From positions 240,872 through 304,871 of the forward strand of contig JAHLKI010000032.1 of NCBI GenBank assembly GCA_025602905.1: a DNA stretch of 64,000 bases, in the 5' to 3' direction. The stretch's first letter is position 1. Each line of letters begins with the position of its first letter. Below are positions 11,801 to 23,441 of this stretch, piece after piece. The notes under the pieces are model-generated. The model saw only the letters and a list, made by a program, of their open reading frames with translations, ran no database searches and had not been told where the DNA came from. Origin of the DNA: Phlyctochytrium arcticum (taxonomy: Eukaryota; Chytridiomycota; Chytridiomycetes; Chytridiales; Chytridiaceae). The position numbers were made by a program, and so were the translations under genes.

Positions 11801-12531
11801 TCTTCCGGTCTGGTCCCGATACTGCGCAGGATTCTCACCTTCTGGCCCATACGCAAGCGGTTGTCGCCCCTCCTGTGCCTGTTGCATACGGGCATCTGGA
11901 TGCGGGGGATATCCAGCAAACCCATCGTAGTTACCGCCCGGAGACTGTTGAGGATACTCGTCCATGTATGGCTGCTGCCGAGTTACCTCACTCCGTCGCT
12001 CTCCATCGGGGTTCTGATTCCGGGTCATTTGCCGTTGCGACGACGACACTGAATCGCTCGGATCTCCATCATCTCGCTCTTTCCCCTTTCCCTTTTGTTT
12101 CACCACCTTTGGATTCTTGGCCGCCTTTTCTGGAACTTCCGATTCCTTTCTTTGAAGACTACTTTTGTCTCGGTTCGGGTCTAGGTCCGGGGTGGCCGGT
12201 GAGCTAGCTGCTCCCTCATTGCCCTTTTTATTTTTGCCCCGAAAAAAACTAAAGCCTTCTTTCCGATCCTTTACTGGGGTCTCAGCTAAGATATACCATA
12301 AGTTTAAGTCTTTTTTCCGATTTGATTTGATTCAATTTTTTTCCGTACGTTGTGAAACTTGTCCTGCTGTCGATGGTAAAGGCAAACTGGAAAACTTACA
12401 ATCAGAATTTGGATATCCAAAAAAAAGGAATACAATTCTACGACTAACCTGGCTGCTTGAACTGGTTCGTCCGGATGTGATGGAAGAGCTTGCTGTGGAT
12501 AAGACTGTGGGGCTTTGGCCTTTCGTGCCAT
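8845..12531 (-). CDS. Large Pro-rich coiled-coil protein, 1051 aa, unknown function
   Basis: Model (minus): 12531-12449, 12386-12349, 12285-10709, 10641-10521, 10453-10041, 9981-9917, 9861-9817, 9759-9658, 9602-9531, 9484-8845; frame closes exactly. Residues 1-110 are basic. About 110-300 are Gly/Pro/Gln/Tyr-rich with repeated YGPEG motifs (LAYGPEG, LQYGPEG). About 300-420 form a Pro/Lys/Glu-rich linker (TPPKAKPAPAKRP type). About 450-680 contain two charged coiled-coil stretches rich in Glu, Lys and Arg (for example EREKYQRLQEENRRLAARL and EAEKRKLEETVATAYKQLEK). The rest is disordered up to a final charged helix. No catalytic domain, signal peptide or membrane helix is visible. The layout suits a cytoskeletal or centrosomal scaffold, but I cannot place it in a family. 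It diverges from the isochorismatase-like gene. Confidence 0.7.
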
Positions 12532-12844
12532 CGCTGAGGCTTTCCCTTCGACAAAGATGAAACTCAAGGAAAATCAATGACCATCTACTGGCCAAAAAAA
12601 CCACATGCCCCAAACTATTCATGTTTAAATTACCATACCCCCAAAAATTTTCCTGGTAAGGGCCGAACACACTACAAACAAACTCAACCGGAGAATTATA
12701 TCGTTCGCATAAATTCCATACCGTGAAAGTGACTCATTAATTCTGGTGACGTTTACAAAATGGGGATGCCTGAACGCAGGTCTGAACGAAAGCCTGCCTG
12801 CCTGGGACAAAGCCCACCAAGCAGACTCTGAAGTATCATACAAA
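12532..12844. promoter_or_regulatory. Divergent intergenic region
   Basis: These 313 bp lie between divergent start codons of the coiled-coil gene (minus) and the isochorismatase-like gene (plus). No specific site was recognised. Confidence 0.4.
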
Positions 12845-13492
12845 ATGGCTGCGAGGAATCCTTTGACGACCAACAAACGCAAGCTAGCGCTGCTAGTTAT
12901 CGACATGCAAGGAGAATTTCAACGTATCGTCGAACCCATCATTGAGCGGGTGGAACACGTCCGGCAAGTTTGTCACTTGCTTGGGATTGACACTGTCATG
13001 ACCCAGCATGGACATGCCAATGCCAACATTGACGGGAAAGCCCTTGCGCGATGGTGGGGTCCGGAAAACTGCATCATGGAGGGCTCGTCAGCCCACCGTC
13101 TCTTGATCTCACCGTCTGATGCGGACCGGGTGATTCACAAGAAAACTTATGATGCATTTTACGAGACTGAGCTGGACGAGGTGCTCAAAGCCCGCAAGAT
13201 CAATACAGTGGTTATTTCAGGTGCGTGAGGGATTTCTTTTTCCTTGAATGAGAGTGGGTTCACCTGAGGTTTTTCTTTGGCAGGGACAATGACCAACCTG
13301 TGTTGCGAGACAACGGCCCGGTCTGCCTTTGTCAGGAACTATGATGTGTGGTTCTTGTCTGATGGCACTGCGTGCCGCACACCCGAGATGCAACAGGCAA
13401 CACTGATGAATATCGGGTATGGGTTTGGTAAAATTTTGACTTGTAGCGAGTTTGTTGAATGCATCAAAGCGGCAAAAAGCAACCTAGCGTAG
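12845..13492 (+). CDS. Isochorismatase-like cysteine hydrolase, 194 aa
   Basis: Exons 12845-13220 and 13284-13492, joined in phase 1 by a 63-bp intron. The fold is recognisable from the opening beta strand LLVIDMQGEF (catalytic Asp), the lysine of KKTYDAF, and the nucleophile segment GTMTNLCCETTARSAF, which together give the Asp-Lys-Cys triad of the superfamily. Length is typical. Members hydrolyse isochorismate, nicotinamide or other small amides and esters; the substrate cannot be read from sequence, and eukaryotic solo-domain members are often uncharacterised. No targeting signal is evident. I chose the ATG after which the hydrophobic first strand follows within about 15 residues; upstream in-frame sequence looks non-coding. 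Confidence 0.85.
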
Positions 13493-14571
13493 ATTTTTAT
13501 CTAGTTCACCTGCCCCCATCTCTGCTATTATGTATCCAGTGCTACCAAACATTTTTCCTGATTCTCGAGAATGGCCTCTGCGATATGATACTCGAGTACC
13601 TGGTTGAAACCTATATGACCGCCAAGCGGAAATCACTGGAAATCATGGACAAGCGGAACTGTGCCTGCCTGTTGCACAACGTACAGGGAGTATATAGTCT
13701 CATTGCTCATACCTCTCAACAGTCGAAACCAGAAACAAAGAGTTTTAAAAATGCGGAGAAGGACGGCCCTGAAGCGGCGTCTGCTTCACTGACAGCAAGG
13801 CGGGACAAGCTATACATATCCGGCCGGTGGTGTCGGGGCTGGATTATGAACGCCCGGCACAAGGATCTATGGGGAGGCCCTTTGGCACCGGCGGCACCGC
13901 AATCTCTTTGAGGTCTATATATCACTCGTGCATGGCGCAGAGCATCGGCATTGGCTGGCGTGTATATGTGAAAAGCATCCATCAAGGGTCGTCTTTTGAG
14001 ATAAAACTGGCGGTGGTTCCCGCCTTGTTGACCGTTGCTAGATACTCGAGTATAGATCCCGGTCCCGAAAGTTTCCTACGACGATGCTTCCATCTCCCCC
14101 GTACATTGATGAATGTATCGTATCTACCGTACTTTACTCGTCCATGTTCAGGCCCGAAAGTCGTGGTAGTATTGTCGCCCGATGGAGTCAATGTAGGTGT
14201 AGGGAAGGGATGTTTTCCCGACGAACCCCCCCCCCCCCCCCCCGAACTGAAAAAGGTGTTCGGGTCCGCTTGTAAATCAGGTCCGGACCTGACTTGACAG
14301 GCTGTGTTTCAGGTGTAGGACATGATTTGGGTCATGTTTTCAGGTCATTTTGAATGACTTTGCCTCAGTGCTTTAGCCGCTTTCGCATAAATTACAAGCG
14401 CTGTTTGAAATTTTGACCGCATGAATAATGAGACTTTGGCTTTTACCTTTGACATACAAACTGACTGAAAATCGCTTTACCATCCATATTTCTCATTACC
14501 ATCGTCCCCCCACTTGATTTCATACACCGAATTGTTGAGCGGGTTTAGCCCCCTACACCTTCCACTCGAAA
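13493..14571. other. Intergenic between hydrolase and Crypton gene
   Basis: No convincing gene. Open frames on both strands overlap each other without splice support. It contains the 18-C tract at 14226-14243 and, just after it, several short FGACCTGA/TCAGGTC-like palindromic stretches (14270-14360). The left end of the Crypton probably lies here but could not be fixed. Confidence 0.45.
14226..14243. repeat. Homopolymer tract, 18 C
   Basis: Eighteen consecutive C on the plus strand, about 330 bp upstream of the recombinase start codon. It is the longest mononucleotide run noticed in the window and is prone to length error. Confidence 0.95.
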
Positions 14572-16771
14572 ATGCCCACAGCAGAGGATATCGAGCATGA
14601 TATCCGCAACAATATGGCACTGGCTAGCGCCGTCCAAATGACTATCGCTGATGCCGCCAGAGCTCGGCCTAAAAGTACTGCGGCCGCCTACGATCCTGTC
14701 GCTGCAGAATGGACTGTAAGTGATAAATAATTGAGATTGAACTGTATCATGATCCGAATGTTAATTATATATTTGGACTGATCAGGATTGGTGTACCAAC
14801 ACGATGCGATTCCAAGACGGCTGCACGGTCAAAGAGGATAAGCTAGTCTTATTTTTGAGAAGTGTAGTGATTCCCAGAGGAAACAAAAACTTGAGAAAAG
14901 TTCTACCTGATGGGACGGTCCAAACAGTTCCGCTTGCGGTTGGGGGAGTTCAAACTTACGCGAAGGCTGTTGTCGATGTCTTTAAGACTCAAACGGCATT
15001 GGGACAGAATTCACACCCATATCCCCGCGGGAAGGCTTTGAACAGCCTGCTAGATTCTATCTCCCGTTCCCAGCATGTTACCGATCGGGTAAACTACAAA
15101 GAACGCGGACAGGGAACAATGTTGGACGGGTACTCCGAGGAGGAATTAGTCGATATCGTAGACCATAATTGGTCGTTGCCCAAGGCCCGGGGACTCAGGC
15201 ACAACACCGATATTCTTCTTGGCCATCATACCCTCACTCGGGGTGAATCGCGTCGTGAGCATCAACTTGCTGATTTGTTTACGCTTGAGTTGAAGGACGA
15301 AGGGCCTTCCGAGTGCTTTGCCTTGATTGTCGTCATGAATAGAGGAAAAATGAACCAGCACAACAGAATTGAGTACGGGGGAGCTATGCGATCCAAGGAC
15401 GTTCGCACCTGCGCCGTGGGCATCCTTTTTCTCTACTTATTCTACCGCCTTCATATGACCGATGAGCCATTCCCGGACACCAGCGAGCGGAGGACTTGGT
15501 ATGACATACATCTGCTGAAGGGCAAGGATCGGATGAAGCCCATTTGCTACGATACCCAAGCGAATCCTGTCAGGCAAACGTTTGCAGCGTGTGGCATTGC
15601 GGCCACCAAAGTAACGCACGCCATGAGAGGATCAGGGGCTCGTTTGGCGGAGGCCAACCATGCTGGCGAAGCAGCGATTAGGCAGGCCGGCCATTGGAAC
15701 AATTCCAAGATGGAAGGATGCTATCTGACCGCACTTCCGCGCCCAGTTATGCGGGCCCTGTCCGGATTTGATGCCAAAGGTGGCTCCTTTTACATTCCAA
15801 GAGCCGGACTTGAACCCCCCCAATCTCTGCAAGACTTGATATTCCCAGATGCAGATGAAGCTCTGCGGGTGTTACAAGCCATGGATCCGAATAGTCCTCA
15901 GTGCCAGATCGCGGGGCAAGCTTTCATGAAGCTCCTCATTCATGCGCGCAAAGTTATCCTGCAAGACGCTGTTTTCGTGAAGGACCTCTATCCCAACAAC
16001 GACCTTTGGAGCCACCAGGTCTTCCAGTCTCCGGAATTTGCAAGCCATGCTTCCGCTCTGAAACAAAAGGTAAGTACGGAAGAGAGCCCCCTTGACAATG
16101 CTCTGGAGCGCGCGATGCCCCACTTGGCGACATTGGTGAAGAATGGCTTTGCGGCCGTGGGTGAGAACACGGAGGCCCTCAGGCTGGAGGTCAGAGGCCT
16201 GCAGGAGCGTCTTTTAGACTTTACCATGGGACGCGTACCAATGGTTTTCCAGACCATTCCGCAATGCCACCCCCAAGCTCATCCGCAAGCCCAACTTCTC
16301 CCTGCCCGCACTCCGACCAGTCCCGCTGCTGATCAACTCGCTCCAACTGAAGCTCAACCGATCTCATTAACTGCGGGCTCCACTTCCACCCCATCCTCTT
16401 CTTCCGCAACCACCCAAGGTTCCTCCAACGGCATCACCTACACGGAGCCCTCGGTCATGCCACTTACGATGCCCAAGTACAAGCTGAGTCGTACATTGAC
16501 AACTATTCCGGATCTTTGGCGAGAGTACACGTGTGGAATAGGTGCAAGCCCATCTGTTCTCTGGCTGGAAGGAAAGTACGGCACCAAATGGAGGGCCGAT
16601 GATGCCAAATTTTACAGCCGCCGTCTCTTTTTCTACAGGCGGGTTAAGGAAGAGGCGAGAACGCGAAGAATCCCCCCACACGCCGCAGCCCAAGAGTTGG
16701 ATCGCAGACGCATTGCGCTCGGGAAGAGTTTGGATGGCTTCACAAAATATCTCAAACAAGTAGCAGTTTGA
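14572..16771 (+). CDS. Crypton-type tyrosine recombinase with Ndc10-like and GCR1_C-like domains, 709 aa
   Basis: Exons 14572-14715 and 14786-16771 with a 70-bp phase-0 intron. Order: a short N-terminal helix; a SAM-like segment (WCTNTMRFQDG onward); a recombinase core resembling Ndc10 domain II (DVRTCAVGILFLYLFYRLH, residues about 255-275); the catalytic block HAMR (His326, Arg329), GHW near 350 and a candidate nucleophile Tyr361 in GCYL; a Pro/Ser/Thr-rich linker; and a C-terminal GCR1_C-like DNA-binding domain (LSRTLTTIPDLWREY, then WLEGKYGTKWR). Fungal Cryptons encode exactly this pairing and move by site-specific recombination without terminal inverted repeats. The reading frame is intact, so the element may be active or recently so. 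Domestication as a host DNA-binding protein is the alternative. Confidence 0.85.
14572..16771 (+). mobile_element. Crypton DNA transposon (coding core; ends not resolved)
   Basis: The span given is only the recombinase gene. Cryptons lack inverted repeats and leave short direct repeats at both ends; I searched about 400 bp on each side by eye and could not pick a convincing pair. Confidence 0.6.
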
Positions 16772-18240
16772 ATCAGCTCTTGTTCGTTTCCTTCTTTTCC
16801 ATCCATTTTCGGTACCGAATGCTTCTCGTTGTCCAATCATCTAGTCAGTTATCTTTTATATTAGTTTTTTTCGTGTCAGTTAGTTAGTCAGTTTAGTTAG
16901 TTCGCAAGTTGTTTTGTTGCCAAGTTCTTTCAAAAATATTTATAAAGTGTGTATTCACAACCAGCTCCGACATCTGGTATTGGTGTAAACAAAGGTGCAT
17001 TCGAGAAAAGAAGCGAGCTGGTAGAGTAATGAGAGCAGAGTAATGGACTAGGTAACGGAGGGAGGAAGGGTGAAAGAAAGAAGGAAGGAAGATCTAAAGG
17101 AAGATGGCCCGCGCGACGCGATAATGCTGATTTCACGTCAATCATCACTGGGACATATTGGTGGCTGTGCCACCATGACCCAGGTCATGTCCTTATATGA
17201 CCGAGATCGGCAGACACTCTCTGTCCAGGCGTCCGGACGACACGTGAGCTAACGCGAAGCGGTATTTCCGTCTCTCCTGGCGCGTACGCGTACGAAGATC
17301 TCAAGCTCTTCTTCCCCCTGGCCCTCCCATTATTCACCGACCGACCACCCATCCAGCTTTTTGGGTTGGCTGGCGGAATTGCCTGAGATGAATGAAGCCA
17401 GAGCATCTAATGTGGGTGGGTCGTTGCCCGTGTTGGAAGTATCGTTAGTTAGGTTCACTGTATCATACAAAAAGTCGAATGAAGACGTGATCAAGACGGT
17501 CAACTCCGAGTATAACATGCTATGAATATACGCTGATGCCGGGCATACGGACCAGACGGCCCTTTGGCAACCGCCACCTGGCGGGCCCTTCCTCCGCTCT
17601 TTTTTCCACCCCCACCCCTTTCTTTTTATGATACCTTGGCCCCCCTTCCTTTGCCTTGAAATCCTTGAAATCCTTGACCTGCACCCCCAACCCGGCTGCC
17701 CATCTCCCATCCAGATACTCGGCCGTCTCTATCCCAGAGGCTTTGCCCCCCGAAAAAAACGAACGACCCTCGCCCAGTTTAATATATATATCTTGCCAGC
17801 GGACTTTTGGATGCGCTCTCCCCCCACACGTTTTTTCTCATTGCCTCGAACACCGACGTCCGTTCGATCTTTGTCAACCCGGAAACCCCCGCCTTCAACA
17901 TTTTACAACGCTCAGAGTATCCTCCCCTCCGTCAACAACCTACAACTGACACCACGGATTCGTCAGCTTTGTCAAGTGGACTTTTGTGTTATATATGGAC
18001 GCTCAACCGTCCCCGAACTAGGAAATCATCCCCCCCCTGGCCAGAAAGCAATACCTTGTAGGACAGGCTCCCAGATAGCGTTGTCGGCCGAAACCATTTA
18101 TCCTCGGCGCCGGCAATAGGCTGGGCCAGCGAAAACCAAATCCATCAGGAACTCTCACGACAAACTTTCAACCTGTCATACAACCTTCTCCCCCTCATCG
18201 CCATTTCACAACATTCAAAACCCTGTCAATCATCAACTCT
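16772..18240. other. Intergenic and probable long leader of the homeobox gene
   Basis: After the Crypton stop there is a T-rich tract with GTTAGTTAGTCAG repeats (16860-16910) and a purine-rich stretch (17055-17100). From about 17580 to 18240 the plus strand is strongly C- and CT-rich, as in fungal promoter or 5' leader sequence running into the homeobox ATG. Open frames here lack family similarity. No gene is called. Confidence 0.45.
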
Positions 18241-20063
18241 ATGATATCTAGCGGTGATCACGACGACGACGTATTCGCCGAGGATAACTTCCCAGCAGAG
18301 ACTTGGGAACAGTACCTCCATCTCCCGCCCCCATCCCTCGCGGTCAATATGGACGACGAGGAGAGCCAGGCGTCGTCGTCGCAGGAAAACCCAGAGAAAA
18401 AGAAGAAACGACGCGTCCTAACCGTCGACCAACAAAACATTCTCGAAGACCTGTTTACGCGCATCCCGAATCCGGATAGTCATCTCCGAACCGTTCTGGC
18501 CGCTCAACTCGACCTGCCCGCCAAAAACATTCAGATTTGGTTCCAGAATCGACGGGCCAAACTTAAACGCATGACACTCCAGAACCAGGCTGAGGCAGAG
18601 GCAACAGAGGAGCGGGACGTGTATCGCGTGGAAGACCAGGATGCCATCCTCACAGAACAATATCGGATGCTGGAACAACTCGTGGCCATCAAATCAGCAG
18701 CACCTCCCTCCATACAAATCCTGGACGAGTCGGCAGCAGGGCATCGGCGGCCGTCACATCCCGATCTGGATCTTTCGGCCTTTATGCAAGACGGCGTCGA
18801 ACCCCACACCCCGGCACTATCCCCCGTCATGGGCAATAATAAAGGCCGTAAAGCCCGCCAATCCGCATCGCGCCCGTACCGGACTGACACGACACGATCC
18901 GGATCCGTCAAACATCGACGCAACAGTACGACGCAGATCCCGTACCCGAGCCCGAATATGGCTGCAGCCGAGGCACGGAAAAGCAGCATCAGCAGCAACA
19001 GTGGGCAGGCACAGGCTGTGCCTATACCATCGCGGGGCAGAGATATGGCCCGAAGAGGAGGACACCCTCAAATGGCGGGGAGCTGTCCATCCCGTACTAA
19101 CGAGATTCCTACACTGCGCTATGGCTGTGATTGCTACCTTTACGATGGTAATTTTTTGTGCATTTTTTTGGCGTCAGATGAAAACTAATTTTTTTTCCTT
19201 CCTCAGATCTGGCCAGCCCTGTGAATCCAGGACCAAACCATGCCGAATGCTTAGGTCCCATCGACTGCTGCTCACCGTACTATGTCCACTACGCGTTCCC
19301 ATCAGATCATGCATTGGCCGTCGAAGATGCAGCCTTACTGGCAGCCCAAAACCCCAATGCCTATCATTTTCCCCTGGGCCTCGCCGAGATGCAACAACAA
19401 CATCCACCTACACCGAACCTCTCGGGTGTTCAATCCCCCGTGACGGCCGAACCATCCCCTCGATTACGATCAAGAAACACCCAACAACAAGAAGTCACGG
19501 CCAAAGCTCTAGCCGCTGCATGCCATGAACTCACCACCACCATCAACCATAACGAAGAAAGTGTCGCGTTTGATTTGGCCAATTTGAATTTGGAAGAAGA
19601 TCAACACATTTGGGCATCCACATTCCCCGAAATGTCCCATTCCGAATCCTTCCCTTCCTCCTCCACCGATGACACTCCCGAATTTGCACCAACACAGCAA
19701 GATGTGTACATGCACGGAATCTATGGCAGTTTACCTGCATCCACCACTTTACAATCCCATTTTGCCGCTGCAGCGATGGGGGGGTGTTACCCGCCTCCCG
19801 CATCCCACTCTCCATACGCTCTATACCGCTCCCAGAGTTTCCAGGAATGTCCTCTGCCCGACAACACACAACATCCTCATATCGCGCCGCCGCCCCGACC
19901 CACCCTCATTCGCCGTCGACACTCGATTGCTACCCCACCCGCAGCCGCCGCCGCAGCACCCGACCCGCTTCTTTGCTCGTCCCTCTCACCAGCTTTTGCT
20001 GCGTACCAGTACCCAACCTCATCCGGCCTCTCACGGACGTGGGGCGCGTTTCCCTACATGTAA
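18241..20063 (+). CDS. Homeodomain transcription factor, 587 aa
   Basis: Exons 18241-19147 and 19207-20063; a 59-bp phase-1 intron ends in TTCCTCAG. The homeodomain is residues about 53-111, with a basic arm (KKKKRRVLT), three helices and recognition helix NIQIWFQNRRAKLKR. The WFQNRR core and spacing are canonical (no three-residue TALE insertion). It should act in the nucleus as a sequence-specific regulator. The remaining protein is low-complexity: an acidic N-terminus, Ser/Thr/Pro- and Gln-rich segments, and a C-terminus with Ala and Pro runs (PPAAAAAAP). A conspicuous Cys-rich patch (YGCDCYLYD, then CLGPIDCCS) straddles the splice junction. It is not alpha- or mating-type-like by position; its orthologue among fungal homeobox genes cannot be decided. 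It is convergent with the alpha/beta hydrolase gene. Confidence 0.9.
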
Positions 20064-20545
20064 AACGAAACTCGTATGGGACACAACAAACACATCTGTA
20101 TATATCCCTCCCCCTCCTGTTAGACGTTCAACGAACCCGGAACAAAAAAACTTATATATATTTTTTTAGGTTTTAGTATTACTCTTCTTCTTTTCTCTTT
20201 TTTTTTTGTTGTTGTTGTAAACAGTAGTAGAGCGCCCGTGTTTCTTTACGCGATGAGTATTTTTTCGTTCACTCTCTCTCTCTCTCTCTCTGTTCAATTT
20301 TATATTCTGTATCCGGGACGACCGCGTAATCATCATCATATCATCTTTTGAAAGAGTTTTTTCTAAGCGTACACATGTATTCTAATCTATTTCGTTTCCA
20401 CCTGTGTGCATTCAAGTTCCCCTGGACTTTTATGAAACCGGCATAGGCAGATGTATATGATGTATATATTTAAAAAACCCAATACGTTATGTACAATTAA
20501 CTCTATGCTCAAAAACCAACCTGAACAAAAAAAAAACATTTTTTT
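20064..20545. other. Convergent 3' region, T-rich, with microsatellite
   Basis: These 482 bp lie between convergent stops of the homeobox and hydrolase genes. They are rich in T and AT runs that could serve as polyadenylation signals for both. No gene is seen. Confidence 0.5.
20272..20291. repeat. (CT)10 microsatellite
   Basis: A perfect CT dinucleotide run of 20 bp in the 3' flank of the homeobox gene. Confidence 0.9.
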
Positions 20546-23441
20546 TTACATATCCACCCTCTGCTGTTCAGCCCGCTTAACAGCCCGCTCGACTTCCTCA
20601 GCAACCGCATCAACAAGCCCCCAATACGTCCCCGCATTCAATTCCCGCGAAAACATATTCATGTGGGCCTGGATTTCGTCGGCGCAGTCGCTGGCGATCG
20701 GTCGGAAGAGGTGGGAAAAGGGTTGGGGTGGGGGACGGGTGAATGTTCTGTACGGGGTTGAGATGTTGTGGTGCGTGGTGGTGCGGAGGTGGGTGCGGAG
20801 GGAGGCGGCTGCTGCGGTTTTTGGGGGTGGAGGGGGGGTTTTGGGTGGTGAAGAGGAGGAGGAGGAAGGTGGGGTGGGCGAGACGGGAGAGACGGATCGG
20901 GATCGTTTTTGGGTCAACTGTTCGGCTAGTGCTACCGCAACAGCCGATTTGGGAACACCATGGAATGACGCTCGTCTGGAATTACCTCCCTCCACCGACG
21001 ACGAACCCGGGACCCTCAAATCCCCTGTAGAGAGTGATGATGATGATGATCCGCCAGTTACTTGTCGCAATCGCGATTCTAATCGGTCGCGGCTGGTCTG
21101 TTCCGCTATGACTTTCTTGTTGGTCTCCTCGGTTACAGAATTGGGGTTGCCCGATGATGATGCTGATGTACAAGACTCTGTAGATCCACCAGTCACTTGG
21201 CGCAGTCGTGCGTCGAGACGGTCACGGCTGGTCCGTTCAGCTACATGTTTGGAATTATCATTATCAACGTCGGTTATTGTACTTGGTAGTGGCGCCGGGG
21301 TGTTGGTTTCGTCCACTACAACTACGGGAGGTACGGTTGTTGCTGTTGGGACATCCATCGCATCATCAACGCTGCTGCTGCTGACGACATCCATTGCGTC
21401 TACTACTGGTGGTTGAGCATACGCACTCCCATTCATCAATCCGACCTTTTCCGCGCGTGCAATCTCCTCCACCAGATTCACATCATCATTTGCCTTTGGG
21501 TCTTTTTTGGTCCCCGAAGCAGCAACAACAGCTTCAGGAGGCAACTCAATATAAAACGCCCTAAACCCAATATGTCCCGCCTCCACTTCCCCCTTTATAT
21601 CCTCCATGCGTTTCGTCCAACTGGTCGTACTCTCGCCCCAGAGTATATACAAAAACTGTAAATGTTTACGGGCCTCTTCGGCATGGGAGAGGGCCCAGGC
21701 GACGGCCACGCGGCGGACAATGGGGGCAGCGAGGAGGGTGCCGCCCGAGTAATACGTGCCTGCGGCAACGGCGGCGCCGGTGAGGCCGAGGCGGACCCAG
21801 GGTGTCCAGTCGGTGTTGGGGGGGAGGGGGAGGAGGCCTACTGCAGAGGCTGAAGCGGAGGTGGGGGTTTGAGTGGGGGTTGGGGATGGGAAGGATGGGT
21901 CTTCCTCGAGAGTGGTGGGGTCTTGTTCTTCAGTGGTGGAGTGGCTACCATGCTGGGATTCTTCGACTGCAGCCGCGGCAGCCGCAAATGCTTGGGCAAA
22001 GAGAACCGTCTCATCCCTCATCATTTGTGAATGGATGGATGCCGTGTCATCGTCTGTGCTAATCATCAAGTCACTCGTCCGGTCTAATGGAAGTTCAGGA
22101 ACAGCTACGGCTGTAGCATTGGATACAGCGTAAGACGACATGGTGCTGGACGCAACAACCATATCCGCCGTTGTAGTAGTGGTATCCGCTGTAGAAGGTT
22201 CAGAATGGGTAGTAGTCACCGTTGTTGTTGAATTCCGGGAAAATAGATGAGGCAGTCCAGCCAATGCCGATGAGCCTAATTGGAGGGTCACACCGGGTAA
22301 CGCCCAAACGGTCTGCGCACCTTTTTGCAGACCGGTCGATGCAGCACCCGGAAGTGCAGCAACGGCCTGCGCACCCATTTGGAAACCGGATGTCGCTCCG
22401 CCTTGTAGTGATGCCATAGCTGAAGGGATCGCGCCAACGAGTCCCTGAGCAGCTTCCGGGATGGACCCTACTGCCCGCCCACTATACCGAATCGCATCTG
22501 AGGCAGCCTGGGGGACCGCTCCAATTGCCGACGTTCCGGCTTGGACGCCTGCACCCACGGCCTGTGGGATAGCTTGAAAGGCCGAGTGGAGGGGTATATG
22601 CGGGACAGGGATGGAGGGGACGTACTGCGACACGGCCGTCGTGGCCCGTGACCTGGCCGCTTCGGTATATACATTGGTGTGAAGTCCAAAAAAGGGGGAG
22701 TCGAATGTTATGAGGGAAATAATGTTGACGGGGATCTTGCGGCGATTGGTCGGTTCATTCGGGTTGGGGAGGTGCGGGGTGTCGGCCATGGCATCACTAA
22801 TCACTTCGGATTCGACGGTTGGGGGTGCTGTTGTAGCACCGGCTGGAGTCGCTGCGATCGTGGCATTGACTAAAGACGCCGTTTCGGCCGCCGCCGCTTC
22901 CTGTTGTTTTGCATCCCCCGACGACGACGACGACGATGAATCCACCTTTTTCCCCACCGGCCACCACGATCCCAATCCACCGAGCCACGACCCCCTCTCT
23001 GGCGGTTTACTGCCCTTTTCTCCAACAGCAGCAGCGGGACCCCCTACATCCTCCACCAACCCATACAATCTCCGAAACGCATCCACCGCCATAATCCCTC
23101 CCATCGAGTGTCCCAGCACAATCACCCCACTATATTCGGGCGCCTGCGCATTCAGCAGTAACCAGTTACATAACTGATTGACGGCCCGGGTGGGATCTCC
23201 CTTGGTATCAAAACACGGAAACAGTCTGATTTCGATATTCCGCAGATGGTGCTTGGTCTGCACGGTGGTTGCCAAGTCCAGCGGGAAGGTTTCAAAGGAC
23301 TGTTCACTGCCCTAATTGGTATATATGTATCAGACGCTCATGCGGTATGAATGTTACTCTACGCAAAACACTCACCAGGAATCCATGCACGAACAGTAAG
23401 AGTGTTTTTGCAGGTGCTAGGTTTGGGTCTGAGGTGGTCAT
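20546..23441 (-). CDS. Alpha/beta-hydrolase (lipase-like) with long disordered tail, 943 aa
   Basis: Exons (minus) 23441-23376 and 23311-20546, phase 0, 64-bp intron. The N-terminal 130 residues hold the hydrolase start: the strand LLLFVHGF (oxyanion region) and the nucleophile elbow GHSMGG (Ser about residue 90). This resembles fungal lipase/serine-esterase (DUF676-like) proteins. The core is then broken by long Ser/Ala/Thr/Pro-rich insertions, including Ala- and Gly-rich repeats of the type AIPQAV/SIPEAA/ALPGAA (plus strand about 22230-22600). A hydrophobic stretch follows near 21750-21850 (LGLTGAAVAAGTYYSGGTLLAAP), perhaps a membrane anchor. Two near-copies of TSRDRL-xxRLRQVTGGS lie near 21060 and 21200. 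A catalytic Asp and His were not confidently located. Substrate unknown. Confidence 0.8.

Noticed and set aside
13459..14297. Several overlapping 80-156-residue frames on both strands
   Set aside because: Mutually overlapping with no conserved segments; one runs through the poly-C tract as a proline run.
17330..17710. 126-residue minus-strand open frame with an acidic, Asn/Thr-rich end
   Set aside because: The first half is antisense to a C-rich leader and reads as low-complexity Gly/Arg; no homology or splice logic.
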